Shown here: positions 8,949-18,597 of the stretch, piece after piece | How the letters are laid out: each line of letters starts with the position of its first letter | Position numbering within the stretch: the first letter of the stretch is position 1 | Origin: Victivallales bacterium | Lineage (GTDB): Bacteria > Verrucomicrobiota > Lentisphaeria > Victivallales > GWF2-38-69 | Length of the DNA stretch: 64,000 nucleotides | Assembly: GCA_021733985.1 (NCBI GenBank) | Contig: JAIPJT010000006.1 | Span: 19,214-83,213 of the forward strand | Direction: 5' to 3' | Translations under genes and position numbers: made by a program | Notes under the pieces: model-generated | Told to the model about the DNA's origin: nothing | The model's database searches: none | What the model saw: the letters and a program-made list of their open reading frames with translations, nothing else

Positions 8949-9690
8949 TTACATATTCAAAAAGGACAACAGTGACTGCCTGAGCTACGTTCAAGGACTC
9001 AAAATCTCCCGGCATAGGTATATTAAGAGCTGTAGTATTTTCAATATAATTTAGTCCGGAAGCTTCATTTCCGAAAATTATTGCACTTTTATTAAAAACG
9101 TCGGCTCCATTAAAACAGTTTATCCCGCCGGCCGGGTCCGTTCTATAAAATCTTTCGATCCCTCTATTAGCCCTTAAAGCTTCTAAGGCAATGTTTAAAT
9201 CAATATATTCAATGAGATTTAATTTAAATTGTGCTCCAAGGGCAGAGCGAACAGTTTTTTCAGAAAAAGGATCCACAGTTCCTTTTGAATACCATATTTC
9301 TTTTATTCCTACAGCTGCCGCCGTACGCAATATTGTACCCAAATTCCCTGGATCACCTATCCTGTCTAGTACAATATAAAAACCTTGCTTACTGATATCA
9401 TTAGAAATATCAGGTATTTTAACAATAAATAAAATTCCCTGTGAATTTACTGTATCTGTTAATTTTTCAAATTTACCTTCGGGCAGCATATAAAAATCAA
9501 CATCTTCGAACCCGTGTATGTCTGTCTTACTTTTTGCTACTCCAAATTTAATCAGAGTTCTGTTCTTCTGATATACTTCTTTGCATACCCTTAAACCTTC
9601 GCATATACATAAACCGGTTTCGTTCCTTTTTTTTCTGCGGGAAAGAGAATTTATTAATTTTTCCTGTTTTCTGGTGAGAATCCTGTACAT
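8935..9690 (-). CDS. SpoU/TrmH-family RNA 2'-O-methyltransferase
   Basis: AdoMet-dependent knotted (SPOUT) methyltransferase that 2'-O-methylates a ribose in rRNA or tRNA. The N-terminal ~90 residues form a substrate-binding domain (CICEGLRVCKEV). The three SpoU motifs follow: LDRIGDPGNLGTILRT with the catalytic-type Arg and Asn, IIFGNEASGL, and IPMPGDFESLNVAQAV near the C-terminus. At 251 residues it resembles RlmB/TsnR-like enzymes. The exact target nucleotide cannot be inferred. It is followed on the minus strand by nothing, as it converges with the BCCT gene. Confidence 0.88.
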   Translation of the reverse strand: MYRILTRKQEKLINSLSRRKKRNETGLCICEGLRVCKEVYQKNRTLIKFGVAKSKTDIHGFEDVDFYMLPEGKFEKLTDTVNSQGILFIVKIPDISNDISKQGFYIVLDRIGDPGNLGTILRTAAAVGIKEIWYSKGTVDPFSEKTVRSALGAQFKLNLIEYIDLNIALEALRANRGIERFYRTDPAGGINCFNGADVFNKSAIIFGNEASGLNYIENTTALNIPMPGDFESLNVAQAVTVVLFEYVRRNL

Positions 9691-9782
9691 TTTCTTAACT
9701 GCCCAGCCTTCTGACTCATTGCCGTAGAATTAAGAATATTTATTAATATCCCATTGACGGGATCCATTCAAAATATTAACAA

Positions 9783-10415
9783 CTATAGATTGTCCAAAAG
9801 CCCTTTAGCAAATTTACCCCATCCTTTAACATCTTTAAAAGAAATACACAATTTAAGATATTTTTCAGCCTGTTTTTTATTATCGTCATCGATTAATAAA
9901 GCACCGGCAGAATATGCAGCTTCCGCTCTTAAAAAACGTTGAATATTTTTATTATTGGCAATTTTCTTAAATTTCTGCAAAGCTTCATTTTTATCTCCTT
10001 TAGCTGCTAATGCATGTCCCCGATTAACCCTGGCAATATTTGCCTTTAGTTCATCGTCTCCCTCTTTAATTTCCCTACTGTAAGTCTGAACTGCCTTTTC
10101 ATATTTTCCATTTTCAAAATATCGAGCAGCCAATTCCAGTCTTGCATTGTCAGTATAAATAGAATCCGGATATTTCTTTATTACCTGTTTGAATTCGGAA
10201 ATACTGTCTGCTGTTCTGAATTCCTGAAATTCTCTTAAATTGTTAGTTGCACGAGTCTCATAAAAATATAAAACAGCAGCTATCAATATAATTATTCCGA
10301 TTGCCAGATATGTATAACGCTTCCAGTTCTTTAATACAAAATTATCAACAGCATCCAGTTCTTCAGATAACTTGTCCACAGTTTTAAAATCATTTTCTTT
10401 ATTTTTCTTTGCCAT
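9783..10415 (-). CDS. YfgM-like membrane-anchored TPR protein
   Basis: One N-terminal membrane helix (YLAIGIIILIAAVLYF, about residues 35-52) follows a short charged cytoplasmic segment. The rest is a helical tetratricopeptide-type domain with repeats around 85-205. This architecture and the 210-residue length match YfgM-like proteins (TPR_21), which in E. coli bind the Sec translocon and periplasmic chaperones. An AGGAG ribosome site precedes the ATG. The gene lies upstream of the SpoU methylase gene on the same strand with a 92-base gap. Function here is inferred from architecture only. Confidence 0.7.
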   Translation of the reverse strand: MAKKNKENDFKTVDKLSEELDAVDNFVLKNWKRYTYLAIGIIILIAAVLYFYETRATNNLREFQEFRTADSISEFKQVIKKYPDSIYTDNARLELAARYFENGKYEKAVQTYSREIKEGDDELKANIARVNRGHALAAKGDKNEALQKFKKIANNKNIQRFLRAEAAYSAGALLIDDDNKKQAEKYLKLCISFKDVKGWGKFAKGLLDNL

Positions 10416-10514
10416 ATATTTTCTCCTGTATTAATTAGCATAAGAATTTAACCTTTGTGCAAAACCGGAATTTTTCAAGGCTCAAAATGAACAATTTCTT
10501 TTTAATGTAAAACT

Positions 10515-11741
10515 TCAGTTTTTTGCGTTATATATGTTTACATCGAATTCTTTTTCTGATTTAGCGACTATGACAGTAGCCAGACCGTCTCCCATTACAT
10601 TTATACAGGACCTAGCCATATCAAGTAACCTGTCAATTCCTGCAACCAGAGCAAATCCCTCAATAGGAAGACCCGCTGATTTAAGAACAAGGCCCAGCAT
10701 GATCAGCCCTGCACCGGGAATACCGGCAGTCCCTACTGCGGCCATAATCGAAGTAAGAGTAATTGTAACATAAGTTCCTAAAGACAACTCAATTCCATAA
10801 ACATGCGCAATGAAAACAGCACATACTCCCTGGTAAATAGCAGTACCGTTCATGTTTATTGTAGCACCTAAAGGCAGGACAAAACTGGAAATGCCTTCAG
10901 AAACACCTAATTTTTCCTGAGCACAGGTCATTGAAACAGGAAGAGTTCCGCTGCTACTCGAAAGTGAAAAGGAAAGTACAATTGCATCCAGAAAGCCTTT
11001 AAAAAATCTAACCGGGCTGAGTCTGCATACGAAGGCAAGAATACCACTATATACAACAAGTGCATGAACCAGACAGGCAATATAAACAACTGCTACAACT
11101 TTTAGCAGAGGGAGTAAAAATGCAATTCCTTTATCTCCGATAACACAAGCCATAAGTGCCGCAACGCCATACGGGGCAAACTCCATTACAATTGCGGTCA
11201 TTTTATACATAACTTCAGCTAAACCATTCATAAAATTCTTTACAGGGTCGGCTTTTTTACCAGCAATATTTATTGAAACACCCACAAGTATTGCAAAAAC
11301 AATTATAGGTATTATATCCCCGTTAGCCATAGCAGCGATCGGGTTTTTGGGAATTATATCAGCAACACCTATTGAGGCGTGTTTTACTGTATTTATAGTA
11401 CCGGCGGGTTCGCTGACAGACATTTTTACTCCCTGCCCGAGTCCTGTAAGTGAACTTATCAGAAATCCAATACATATTGCAAATATTGTCGTAATAAAAT
11501 AAGTAACTATGGTTTTTAACCCAATTCGCCCCATCTTTCCTACATCATCAACACTGGTGACACCAACAATAAGTGAAGAGAAAATCAACGGTACTATCAG
11601 CATTTTTATTGCATTGACAAATATGTCGCCGACCGATTTAAGGTAAAGTGCTTTTTCTCCAAAAATGATTCCTAAAATTAATCCAGCGAACAAACCGATC
11701 AAAATTTTCGCCCATAAAGGCACTCGCTTATAAAGCTTCAT
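10515..11741 (-). CDS. Dicarboxylate/amino acid:cation symporter (DAACS family)
   Basis: Sodium- or proton-coupled importer of glutamate, aspartate or C4-dicarboxylates (GltP/DctA family). Diagnostic motifs are the serine-rich SLSSSSGTLPVS hairpin, GATINMNGTAIY, and AAVGTAGIPGAG with the RLLDMARSCINVMGD helix near the end. The start is the ATG at 11741 because AAAAAAAGGGGG sits just upstream. A further in-frame ATG at 11771 would place that ribosome site inside the gene. The 408-residue product has normal length and begins with KLYKRVPLWAKILIGL. Substrate cannot be fixed from sequence. Confidence 0.92.
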   Translation of the reverse strand: MKLYKRVPLWAKILIGLFAGLILGIIFGEKALYLKSVGDIFVNAIKMLIVPLIFSSLIVGVTSVDDVGKMGRIGLKTIVTYFITTIFAICIGFLISSLTGLGQGVKMSVSEPAGTINTVKHASIGVADIIPKNPIAAMANGDIIPIIVFAILVGVSINIAGKKADPVKNFMNGLAEVMYKMTAIVMEFAPYGVAALMACVIGDKGIAFLLPLLKVVAVVYIACLVHALVVYSGILAFVCRLSPVRFFKGFLDAIVLSFSLSSSSGTLPVSMTCAQEKLGVSEGISSFVLPLGATINMNGTAIYQGVCAVFIAHVYGIELSLGTYVTITLTSIMAAVGTAGIPGAGLIMLGLVLKSAGLPIEGFALVAGIDRLLDMARSCINVMGDGLATVIVAKSEKEFDVNIYNAKN

Positions 11742-11975
11742 TTTACCCCCTTTTTTTAAGATGTCAGACAAAAGGGTTTATCTTCTGCATATTCCATAAT
11801 TAAGGAAATTTCTGCTCTTTCCCTGTGATATTTATAAGAGAAGCTCCTCCTGTAAATTATCCAGTAAAAAAAACAGACTGGAAACATAAAACCTTTTTTC
11901 AATTAACATCTAATGAATTAAATAAAAAACTACTTATTAATTTGATTTTTAGTTTAGTTAGAATATCTATATAAG

Positions 11976-13994
11976 ATGATTATGATTAATGAACAATATG
12001 ATAAGCCTAATTCACAAAACATTCCAGAGGAAGTTAAATTTTTTTTCGGTAAAGAATCCCCTTTAAAAAACACAGAAGCTCTGGGGAATGGAAAAAAATA
12101 CGAGAACAGGCCTCAGCAGAATAAAATGGCTGAAGCAGTGGCCGAGGCATTCATTAATTCAAAAAATCATTGTATCGAAGCTCCGACCGGGGTCGGTAAA
12201 AGCTTTGCCTATCTTATTCCAGCTATTTTTTTCGCATTGAAACAGTCAAAGCCGGTAATAATTTCCACAGAAACAATAAACCTTCAGGAACAGCTGATAC
12301 TTAAGGATATTCCACTCCTGAAAAATTTGATAAATGATAAATTCATACCGGCTCTTGCCAAAGGCCGTACGAATTATCTCTGTAAAAGAAGGTTGGAAAT
12401 GGCAACAGGAGAACATCAGTCTGAATATGTCCCCGATAATAATAAGTTTTCTGAAATATACAGGATCTCTGAATGGAGCAAAATTACTGAAGACGGGTCA
12501 TTATCAGCCCTCGACTTCTCTCCTTCCTTCTCCATTTGGTACAGCATCTGCTCCGAACACGGAAACTGTTTAGCCACCAGGTGCATTCATTTCAGAAAAT
12601 GTTTTTACTGGAAAGCAAGAAAGCAATGGGAAAAAGCTAATATAGTTGTGGCTAACCATGCTCTGTTTCTTGCAGATCTCAAAATGAAAATGGAAGGTGA
12701 CCTTGAAAACGGTATATTACCTCAGTATTCAGGCATAGTAATAGATGAAGCACATCAGCTCGAAACTAATGCCGCTAAACATTTGGGCACACGAATCACA
12801 GAATCCGGAATTAAATATTTCCTTAACAAACTTTTTAACCCTGAAACAGGAAGGGGACTTCTTCTCCGACAGGGAGAAAAAGCCATTGAACTGAGACAGC
12901 AGGTAAACACGGCATATTCGTCTACTGAAAGTTTTTTTTCCTCAATTAGAAATAAATTTATTAATTACGATGAATCACAGAAACGAATCCATACTCCATA
13001 CTTTGTAAATGATATACTGACCGGACAGCTGTCAAGTTTAGAAAAAGAATTATCCGATTACGCAAAATCTCAGGAAGATAAAAACTATAAACAGGAACTC
13101 GAAACACAGATAATGCGTTGCAGTGAATATAAAAATGCCGTATTTAATTTACTTTCAATGGGAATAGAAGAATCCGTATACTGGATAGAAGAAAACAAAA
13201 CCCGGCAAAAGCAAAGCTATTCTTTGAATTATTCTCCGCTGAATATTGCTGATATACTGAAGGAAAATCTTTTTTTAGATGAAATTCCTGTTATACTTAC
13301 CAGTGCTACGCTCGCAGTGGCAAATAGACTGGATTACTATACAGGCAGAATCGGTTATTCAGGAGATTCACTGATATTGGATACTCCATTTAACTATTCA
13401 AAACAGGCAAAAGTATATGTTACAAGAAATATTCCTGACCTTCGAGACAAACGATATCATGATATTTTAGCAGACAATATCATTAAATTCGTAAAGCTGA
13501 CTTTGGGTAAAGCTTTTGTACTGTTTACAAGCTACAGCTCAATGCTCAAGGTAAAAGAAAAAACCCGCAGTTTTTTTGAAAATAATAATATTACACTGCT
13601 TGTTCAGGGAGAACACTTGAACCGCTCAAACATGATAAAAATTTTTAAAAAGGACCTCAATTCGGTAATATTCGGAACTACAAGTTTCTGGATGGGAGTC
13701 GATGTGCCGGGCAAAGCTTTAAGCAATGTCATAATTACCAAACTTCCCTTTTCGGTACCCACAGAACCTATCATTGAAGCCAGGATTGACAGAATAAAAG
13801 AAAACGGAGGCAATCCCTTTATGGAATATTCACTGCCCGAGGCCGTCCTGAAATTTAAACAGGGCACCGGAAGACTTATAAGAAGTGAAAATGACAGTGG
13901 AATTTTAGTAATCCTCGACAACCGCATTGTAACAAAAAGATACGGAAAAGTATTTTTAAACTCGATACCCAAATGTCCGGTTATAATAGAATAA
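11976..13994 (+). CDS. DinG/XPD-family ATP-dependent DNA helicase
   Basis: Superfamily 2 FeS helicase acting 5'-3' on damaged DNA, R-loops or forked DNA. The Walker A motif is APTGVGKS (about 69-76), Walker B is VIDEAHQ, and four Cys of the FeS insert appear (LCKRR, then CSEHGNC, RCIH, RKC in the region ~135-215). Motif VI is FKQGTGRLIRS near the C-terminus. At 672 residues it is close to DinG, but without the N-terminal exonuclease domain of Gram-positive forms. It is transcribed alone, divergent from the DAACS gene. Two in-frame ATGs (11976 and 11982) could serve as start. Confidence 0.9.
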   Translation: MIMINEQYDKPNSQNIPEEVKFFFGKESPLKNTEALGNGKKYENRPQQNKMAEAVAEAFINSKNHCIEAPTGVGKSFAYLIPAIFFALKQSKPVIISTETINLQEQLILKDIPLLKNLINDKFIPALAKGRTNYLCKRRLEMATGEHQSEYVPDNNKFSEIYRISEWSKITEDGSLSALDFSPSFSIWYSICSEHGNCLATRCIHFRKCFYWKARKQWEKANIVVANHALFLADLKMKMEGDLENGILPQYSGIVIDEAHQLETNAAKHLGTRITESGIKYFLNKLFNPETGRGLLLRQGEKAIELRQQVNTAYSSTESFFSSIRNKFINYDESQKRIHTPYFVNDILTGQLSSLEKELSDYAKSQEDKNYKQELETQIMRCSEYKNAVFNLLSMGIEESVYWIEENKTRQKQSYSLNYSPLNIADILKENLFLDEIPVILTSATLAVANRLDYYTGRIGYSGDSLILDTPFNYSKQAKVYVTRNIPDLRDKRYHDILADNIIKFVKLTLGKAFVLFTSYSSMLKVKEKTRSFFENNNITLLVQGEHLNRSNMIKIFKKDLNSVIFGTTSFWMGVDVPGKALSNVIITKLPFSVPTEPIIEARIDRIKENGGNPFMEYSLPEAVLKFKQGTGRLIRSENDSGILVILDNRIVTKRYGKVFLNSIPKCPVIIE

Positions 13995-14110
13995 TTTCTT
14001 CAATACTTCTAATGAAGCAAATCTCAATTCAGATGCAGTTTCCATATCATACGGCATATCGCATGAACTGAATATGTTTTCTTCTCGAGGGGGATGAATC
14101 CATAGAAAAA

Positions 14111-16300
14111 TCAGGCTTTGCCTGTCATGTACAACCAGGCTTTGTCTTTTCTGTTTCCATACGAAATATTATGGAATCCTGCTTTTTCAAAAAAACTTTT
14201 ATATTCTTCTATTGAATTTATCTCCATATTTTTACTCATTTTATACATCTCTTCTGAGAAGGTTTCAAGACCTTCAAAGTTATATGCTTCATTGATCATA
14301 GCAAATGCAGAATTCTTTTTCAGCACTCTTTTTATTTCAGCCAACCCATTAATTTTATCAGGCCAAAAATAAATAGTCTCAACACCCACGGCAAAGTCAA
14401 AATAATTGTCTTCAAAAGGAAGATTATCTACAGATGCATGATAAATCTCCAGCCTTTTATCCGACAATAGAGACTTATTATTTTCTTTTGTCAATTCCAG
14501 CATATCCGGTGAATAATCTATTCCGGAAAATTCAGCTTCAGTTAGATCAGCATTAAGCAGGCTAATAGCAGTACCTGCGCCACATCCTACATCCAGCACT
14601 CTAACATTTTCCTTCAGCTTCAATTCAGTTAGTATTTTCCTTGCAGCCCACTTTACCAAACCTGCATGAGAATCAAACATCTTATTCGCTATTTTTCTAC
14701 CATCAATGCCTGCAGGCCGGGATGCCTGTTTTATAAGATAATCTCTATCGGTTTGTTTATTAATTTCATTCTTATTTAATATCTTATCGATTGTTCTCTT
14801 TACAATAGATTCCCCGGGCTGCAAAAGATATAACTCTTCAAACATCTCATCTGCAATCTTTTCGTAATTAAGGTTAATACCGTGTCTGTTTTTCAGTATA
14901 AAATCAATGTACCTTACAGACCTGTCTATAAGCTTGCTGTTGCTTGGGTATACTGACGTCATCAGGTTACCTTCATAATATCCAAGACGCCCCATCATAA
15001 TTGTGGAAGAGGTATTAAGTAGCAGCTTCAAAATTAAATGTTCGAATAATGGCGTAAAACCATTAACATTAAATTCAGCCACGCAACCCCTCAAAGAAAA
15101 TTTTATTTTATTGTCTTTCCTGAAAATTTTATAATAATGAAACGGTTTTGCGTAACTGCTTCTTAAATTGATAAGCTCCCGGCTGAAATTGAAACCTAAA
15201 AGCCTTTCCCTGCTTGTTTCTTCACTCCAGTTCAGTGTTCTGGGCTTACGGCCAAGGAGTTTATTCCAGGCTTCTGCAGGCTCGCCCGCATTTCTGAGCA
15301 CAATATAAAACCACGACGGTCTAAAATCATTATCCAGCTGATTTTCGAAAGGTGCCAGATTAAAAGTCGGGGCTCTTTCCGTTGTATCGGTCAATACAGT
15401 AACCCCGTAAAATTCATCAATATCGTAAAAAACATATTCTCCGTTTTTATAAATTTCAGTTTCGTTCTTAATAAAATCGATAAGAGGAGTCATATCTGTC
15501 TTGTCAAGGACTTCAGAAAAGTTCTCCAGTTCGTCTTTTATATTGTATCCCAACAGTGGTAACCCTATACCAAGCATCAGTACGGTTGTAGCCTGCATTC
15601 TGGTACTTCCGGTCAACGCCATCTGTCCAGTATACAAGCCTAAGGATTTAACTTTTTTATTATAAATAACATGATCTGTAATCCGCCCTTTCAGAGAATC
15701 ATTAGTATTACAGTGTATAAACCAGGGTTTAACCGAACTTTCAGCCGCATACTCTGCGGTAGCAAGGACAAACGGTGATTCTCCGCTGGCGCTGGCAGCT
15801 ATAAGTAGATCACCGTCTTTAAAACCGGCAAGTTTAAGCTGTTTGACACCATACTCCTTAAAATCCTCGAATCCCTCAATAGATTTTATCATGGCATTGT
15901 CTCCCCCGCCGAGAAAACCTGTAACCATCCCTTTTTTTTCCGGAAAACAATAATTCCATAAAAATTCCAGCGCTACAGCCAGCCTGCCGCTAGCACCGCA
16001 TCCTGAAATAATAATTTTATTCCCGGACTCCAAAACCTGTTCTATGTCGGCTTTAAGTTTTTCCAGCCCGGATACATATTCCAGCATTCTTCTTACAGCT
16101 TTTATATCTACATTTTTTAATAAATTTACAGCCTCAGGCAATTTTTTTTTTGCGAGAACGGACAGATTAATAGTATCAGGATTGGGCTGCTCAGTCTGCA
16201 GGGGGTTATTCCTGAACTTTTTTTTCTGCTGTTGAAAAACTTTAATTCTATCAGTAATCTGGGTTTTCAAATTTTTAGTTTTTTCCATTTTGTTTTCCAT
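14111..16300 (-). CDS. Fusion: tandem SIS (MurQ/GKRP-like) + class I SAM methyltransferase
   Basis: 729-residue protein of two parts. Residues ~45-520 carry a SIS sugar-phosphate isomerase/etherase-like region. GCGASGRLAVA (100-110), the GGGD..IEGFED segment (131-147) and LTGSTRMQATT (229-239) align with MurQ (N-acetylmuramate-6-phosphate etherase) and eukaryotic glucokinase regulatory protein. A second lobe around 275-500 makes it GKRP-sized. By my alignment the Glu of the MurQ ASECPP motif is replaced by Leu, whereas the later IEG-ED glutamate is kept. Residues ~545-729 are a Rossmann methyltransferase with DVGCGAG (570-576) and GIDYSPDML. The gene lies near three GH130 genes on the same strand. 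Sugar-phosphate sensing or modification is plausible; the actual activity is unknown. Confidence 0.78.
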   Translation of the reverse strand: MENKMEKTKNLKTQITDRIKVFQQQKKKFRNNPLQTEQPNPDTINLSVLAKKKLPEAVNLLKNVDIKAVRRMLEYVSGLEKLKADIEQVLESGNKIIISGCGASGRLAVALEFLWNYCFPEKKGMVTGFLGGGDNAMIKSIEGFEDFKEYGVKQLKLAGFKDGDLLIAASASGESPFVLATAEYAAESSVKPWFIHCNTNDSLKGRITDHVIYNKKVKSLGLYTGQMALTGSTRMQATTVLMLGIGLPLLGYNIKDELENFSEVLDKTDMTPLIDFIKNETEIYKNGEYVFYDIDEFYGVTVLTDTTERAPTFNLAPFENQLDNDFRPSWFYIVLRNAGEPAEAWNKLLGRKPRTLNWSEETSRERLLGFNFSRELINLRSSYAKPFHYYKIFRKDNKIKFSLRGCVAEFNVNGFTPLFEHLILKLLLNTSSTIMMGRLGYYEGNLMTSVYPSNSKLIDRSVRYIDFILKNRHGINLNYEKIADEMFEELYLLQPGESIVKRTIDKILNKNEINKQTDRDYLIKQASRPAGIDGRKIANKMFDSHAGLVKWAARKILTELKLKENVRVLDVGCGAGTAISLLNADLTEAEFSGIDYSPDMLELTKENNKSLLSDKRLEIYHASVDNLPFEDNYFDFAVGVETIYFWPDKINGLAEIKRVLKKNSAFAMINEAYNFEGLETFSEEMYKMSKNMEINSIEEYKSFFEKAGFHNISYGNRKDKAWLYMTGKA

Positions 16301-16711
16301 TTTTTGTTATCTTTATAAATTATATTTTCTTTAACCTATAGCCCGCTGTAAAAAAACAAAAATATTTTATGCTATTTATAATAATACAATCCAACACAAT
16401 AAACAGGTAAACCGGCAGCGGGTTATATCTATATACAAGTGTATGCGGTTTTATGGTTATTGTCCTTAGTAACTGAACTTGGACATATATTTTTATTTTT
16501 CGACCTTATCATTCGATACAGTCATACCGTATGGCGTGATGGATAAATAAACCAAAACGTTTCGGGTATAATATAAAGTTTCGGGGGGTTCATATTGAAG
16601 AGTTGTCTTTAGTACATCAGATAGTTGCAGAATATAAAAAATTTTCAGAAAATTGAGTAATATAACAAAAGCCAACCCCTTCCCCCCATAAAACTCTGCA
16701 GCACTTAACAC
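16301..16711. other. Intergenic stretch holding repeat R1, no convincing gene
   Basis: This 411-base gap separates the SIS-methyltransferase fusion from the GH130 genes. Its middle (16431-16550) is the most complete copy of dispersed repeat R1. A 72-codon reading frame on the minus strand (16493-16711) has no ribosome site and no recognisable motif and overlaps the repeat, so I do not call it. The rest is unstructured AT-rich sequence. Confidence 0.6.
16431..16550 (+). repeat. Dispersed repeat R1, most complete copy
   Basis: About 120 bases made of two halves that also occur apart. The first half (16431-16490, with GTGTATGCGGTTTTATGG and AACTGAACTTGGACAT) recurs inverted at 54144-54203. The second half (16497-16550, from TTTTCGACCTTATC to GATGGATAAATAA) recurs inverted at 25967-26020 with only about three differences. 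A palindromic core CATAC-G-GTATG lies at 16523-16533. Confidence 0.75.
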
Positions 16712-17650
16712 TCATACTTTACCTTCAAGAGTAAATTCAATAAGTTCACTCATGGAAACAGTAGCAACACAGATACAGGTATCGGCAGCACCGTAATATA
16801 TTTTGACCCTGCCGTCATCTTCAATAATTCCACCGCAGGCAAAAATCACATTCCCTACATCTCCGATCCGCTCATAATTTTTCCTCGGCGAAAGCACCGA
16901 ACTTGCCGGTCTGGCTATAACTTTAGACGGATCTTCAAGATCGAGAAGTACAGTGCCGGCGCGATAAATCGGCCCTGCAGAAGTCATTTTCACTCCATGG
17001 TATATCTCAAGCCAGCCATGCTCTGTCTTAATAGGCGGCACAGAAGCCCCGATTCTATAACTGTCCCAGTAACCGGCTCTGGGTGAAATAACTCTATTTG
17101 ATTTCCCCCAGTCTACAAGGTTTTTAGAATATGAAACCCAGATAGAACCGATCCCCTCTCCTATGGGCCTGTCAAACCTGACATATTCACCATTAATTTT
17201 TTCAGGAAACAATAAACCGTCTTTGTTGTTTGGTTCTGATACAACAGCTATACGTTCATAGTTTACAAAATCCTCGGTTTTTGCCAAAGCAATCCTGGCA
17301 CCGTATTCAGAGTAGGCGGTATAAAGCATTATATATTCACCTTCGACTTCTGTTATCCTCGGATCTTCTACTCCTCTCGCTTCATACTTACCGAATACAC
17401 CGGATTTAGCGGGAAGCATTACAGGCTTTTCATCTACCTTGAAGTTAAAACCATCTTTACTTCTGGCCAACGCAAAATAGGAATACCCCTGTAATCCCTC
17501 TACTCTTAATACGAGATAATAATCATTTCCCCTTTTAACAGGAGCACCGTTGAATACCGTATTACATCTGAAAGGAATATCGTCTAAAGAAAGAACCGGA
17601 TTACCCTCATACCTATGCAACAAATCTTTTCTTGAACTGCTTATCTTCAT
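16712..17650 (-). CDS. GH130 glycoside phosphorylase-like protein (paralogue 1)
   Basis: Five-bladed beta-propeller enzyme of family GH130, whose members mostly phosphorolyse beta-linked mannosides to mannose-1-phosphate. Visible family motifs: HRYEGNPVLSLDDIPF at the N-terminus, GVEDPRIT (catalytic region), LLFPEKINGEYVRFDRP, GYWDSYRIGA and YHGVKMTSAGPIYRAG. All the conserved positions that differ in the neighbouring paralogue (E of EDPR, H of YHGV) are intact, so phosphorylase activity is likely. At 312 residues it is of normal length. Its start lies one base from the stop of the next GH130 gene, so they are co-transcribed. No signal peptide is seen, so it acts in the cytoplasm. Confidence 0.9.
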   Translation of the reverse strand: MKISSSRKDLLHRYEGNPVLSLDDIPFRCNTVFNGAPVKRGNDYYLVLRVEGLQGYSYFALARSKDGFNFKVDEKPVMLPAKSGVFGKYEARGVEDPRITEVEGEYIMLYTAYSEYGARIALAKTEDFVNYERIAVVSEPNNKDGLLFPEKINGEYVRFDRPIGEGIGSIWVSYSKNLVDWGKSNRVISPRAGYWDSYRIGASVPPIKTEHGWLEIYHGVKMTSAGPIYRAGTVLLDLEDPSKVIARPASSVLSPRKNYERIGDVGNVIFACGGIIEDDGRVKIYYGAADTCICVATVSMSELIEFTLEGKV

Positions 17651-17651
17651 A

Positions 17652-18578
17652 TCAGTAATCCCTTTCGCTTAAAAAACATTCATTTATAATTCTTTTCAGT
17701 TTTACCGACCCTCTGCAGATACAACTGTTCGCACCTCCGTAATACAGTATAAGGTCGTCTCCTTCAAGAACACCGCCGCCGCAGTAAATAATGTTATTGA
17801 CATCCCCTACCCTTTCATAATACTCTCTTGGTGCCAGTATTGGAATATTGCTTCGTGTTTTTACTATTGACGGATCGTCCGCATCGAGAACCGCTGCCCC
17901 CATTCTGTAAAGCGGCCCTGCTGAAGTTTCTTTAACCCCATAGTACAGCATCAGCCAGTCACAACTGCCATTATTGAACCTGATCGGAGGCATGGCAGCC
18001 CCCAGCCTGCTAGCATCCCAGTAACCTGCCCGGGGAGACATCAAAACTTCACTGCTGCCCCAATATACCAGATCATCAGAATAAGTAATCCATATACGCC
18101 CGCCTGAAGGCCTGTCAAGCCTTGCGTACCTCCCGTTAATTTTTTCGGGAAACAGAACTCCGGCTTTGGTGTCGGGTTCAGATATTGACCCGTGATATAC
18201 AACACTCTCAAATTTAAGTGTTTCTGCAAGACCAAGCCTGTAGCCTTTTGAATCTTTTTTTGTATAAACAACATAATATTTATTATCGAGGAAAGTAATC
18301 CTGGGATCCATGACACCAATATTAGCTGTATCAGGATCCTTCAGTTCTATAAATACATCTTCTTCAACTTTAAAGTTATAACCGTCTTCACTCACAGCTT
18401 TGTGTATGGAATGGTGCCCGGCGTGATTTTCTATATCTATAAGCAAAATATATAAACCGTTATATTTAACTGCCGCACAATTATAAATATCGCCCGCTCC
18501 AAAACCAAGTCCTTCCAAAGTGATAATAGGATTTCTTTCATATCTGTGAACTATATCGTTCTGTTTGTTGTTTTTCAT
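17652..18578 (-). CDS. GH130-like protein (paralogue 2) with altered conserved sites
   Basis: Clearly the same fold and motif order as its neighbours: HRYERNPIITLEGLGF, LFPEKINGRYARLDRP, GYWDASRLGA, TSAGPLYRMGAAVLD. Two positions conserved in the other copies differ: GVEDPR reads GVMDPR and YHGV reads YYGV. In known GH130 hydrolases the loss of phosphate-contacting residues marks the change from phosphorolysis to hydrolysis, so this copy may be a hydrolase or have a changed substrate. That is inference. It has 308 residues and starts 19 bases after the stop of paralogue 3 in the same minus-strand transcript. Confidence 0.88.
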   Translation of the reverse strand: MKNNKQNDIVHRYERNPIITLEGLGFGAGDIYNCAAVKYNGLYILLIDIENHAGHHSIHKAVSEDGYNFKVEEDVFIELKDPDTANIGVMDPRITFLDNKYYVVYTKKDSKGYRLGLAETLKFESVVYHGSISEPDTKAGVLFPEKINGRYARLDRPSGGRIWITYSDDLVYWGSSEVLMSPRAGYWDASRLGAAMPPIRFNNGSCDWLMLYYGVKETSAGPLYRMGAAVLDADDPSIVKTRSNIPILAPREYYERVGDVNNIIYCGGGVLEGDDLILYYGGANSCICRGSVKLKRIINECFLSERDY

Positions 18579-18597
18579 ATAAATTCAGTTTTTTTTA

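Noticed and set aside
13980..14110. Open minus-strand stretch of ~50 codons after the DinG-like gene
   Set aside because: It has no start codon in frame and no family resemblance; a run this long without stops is plausible by chance.
16493..16711. 72-codon minus-strand frame between the SIS fusion and GH130 genes
   Set aside because: It overlaps repeat R1, lacks a ribosome site and known motifs, and is of a length expected by chance.
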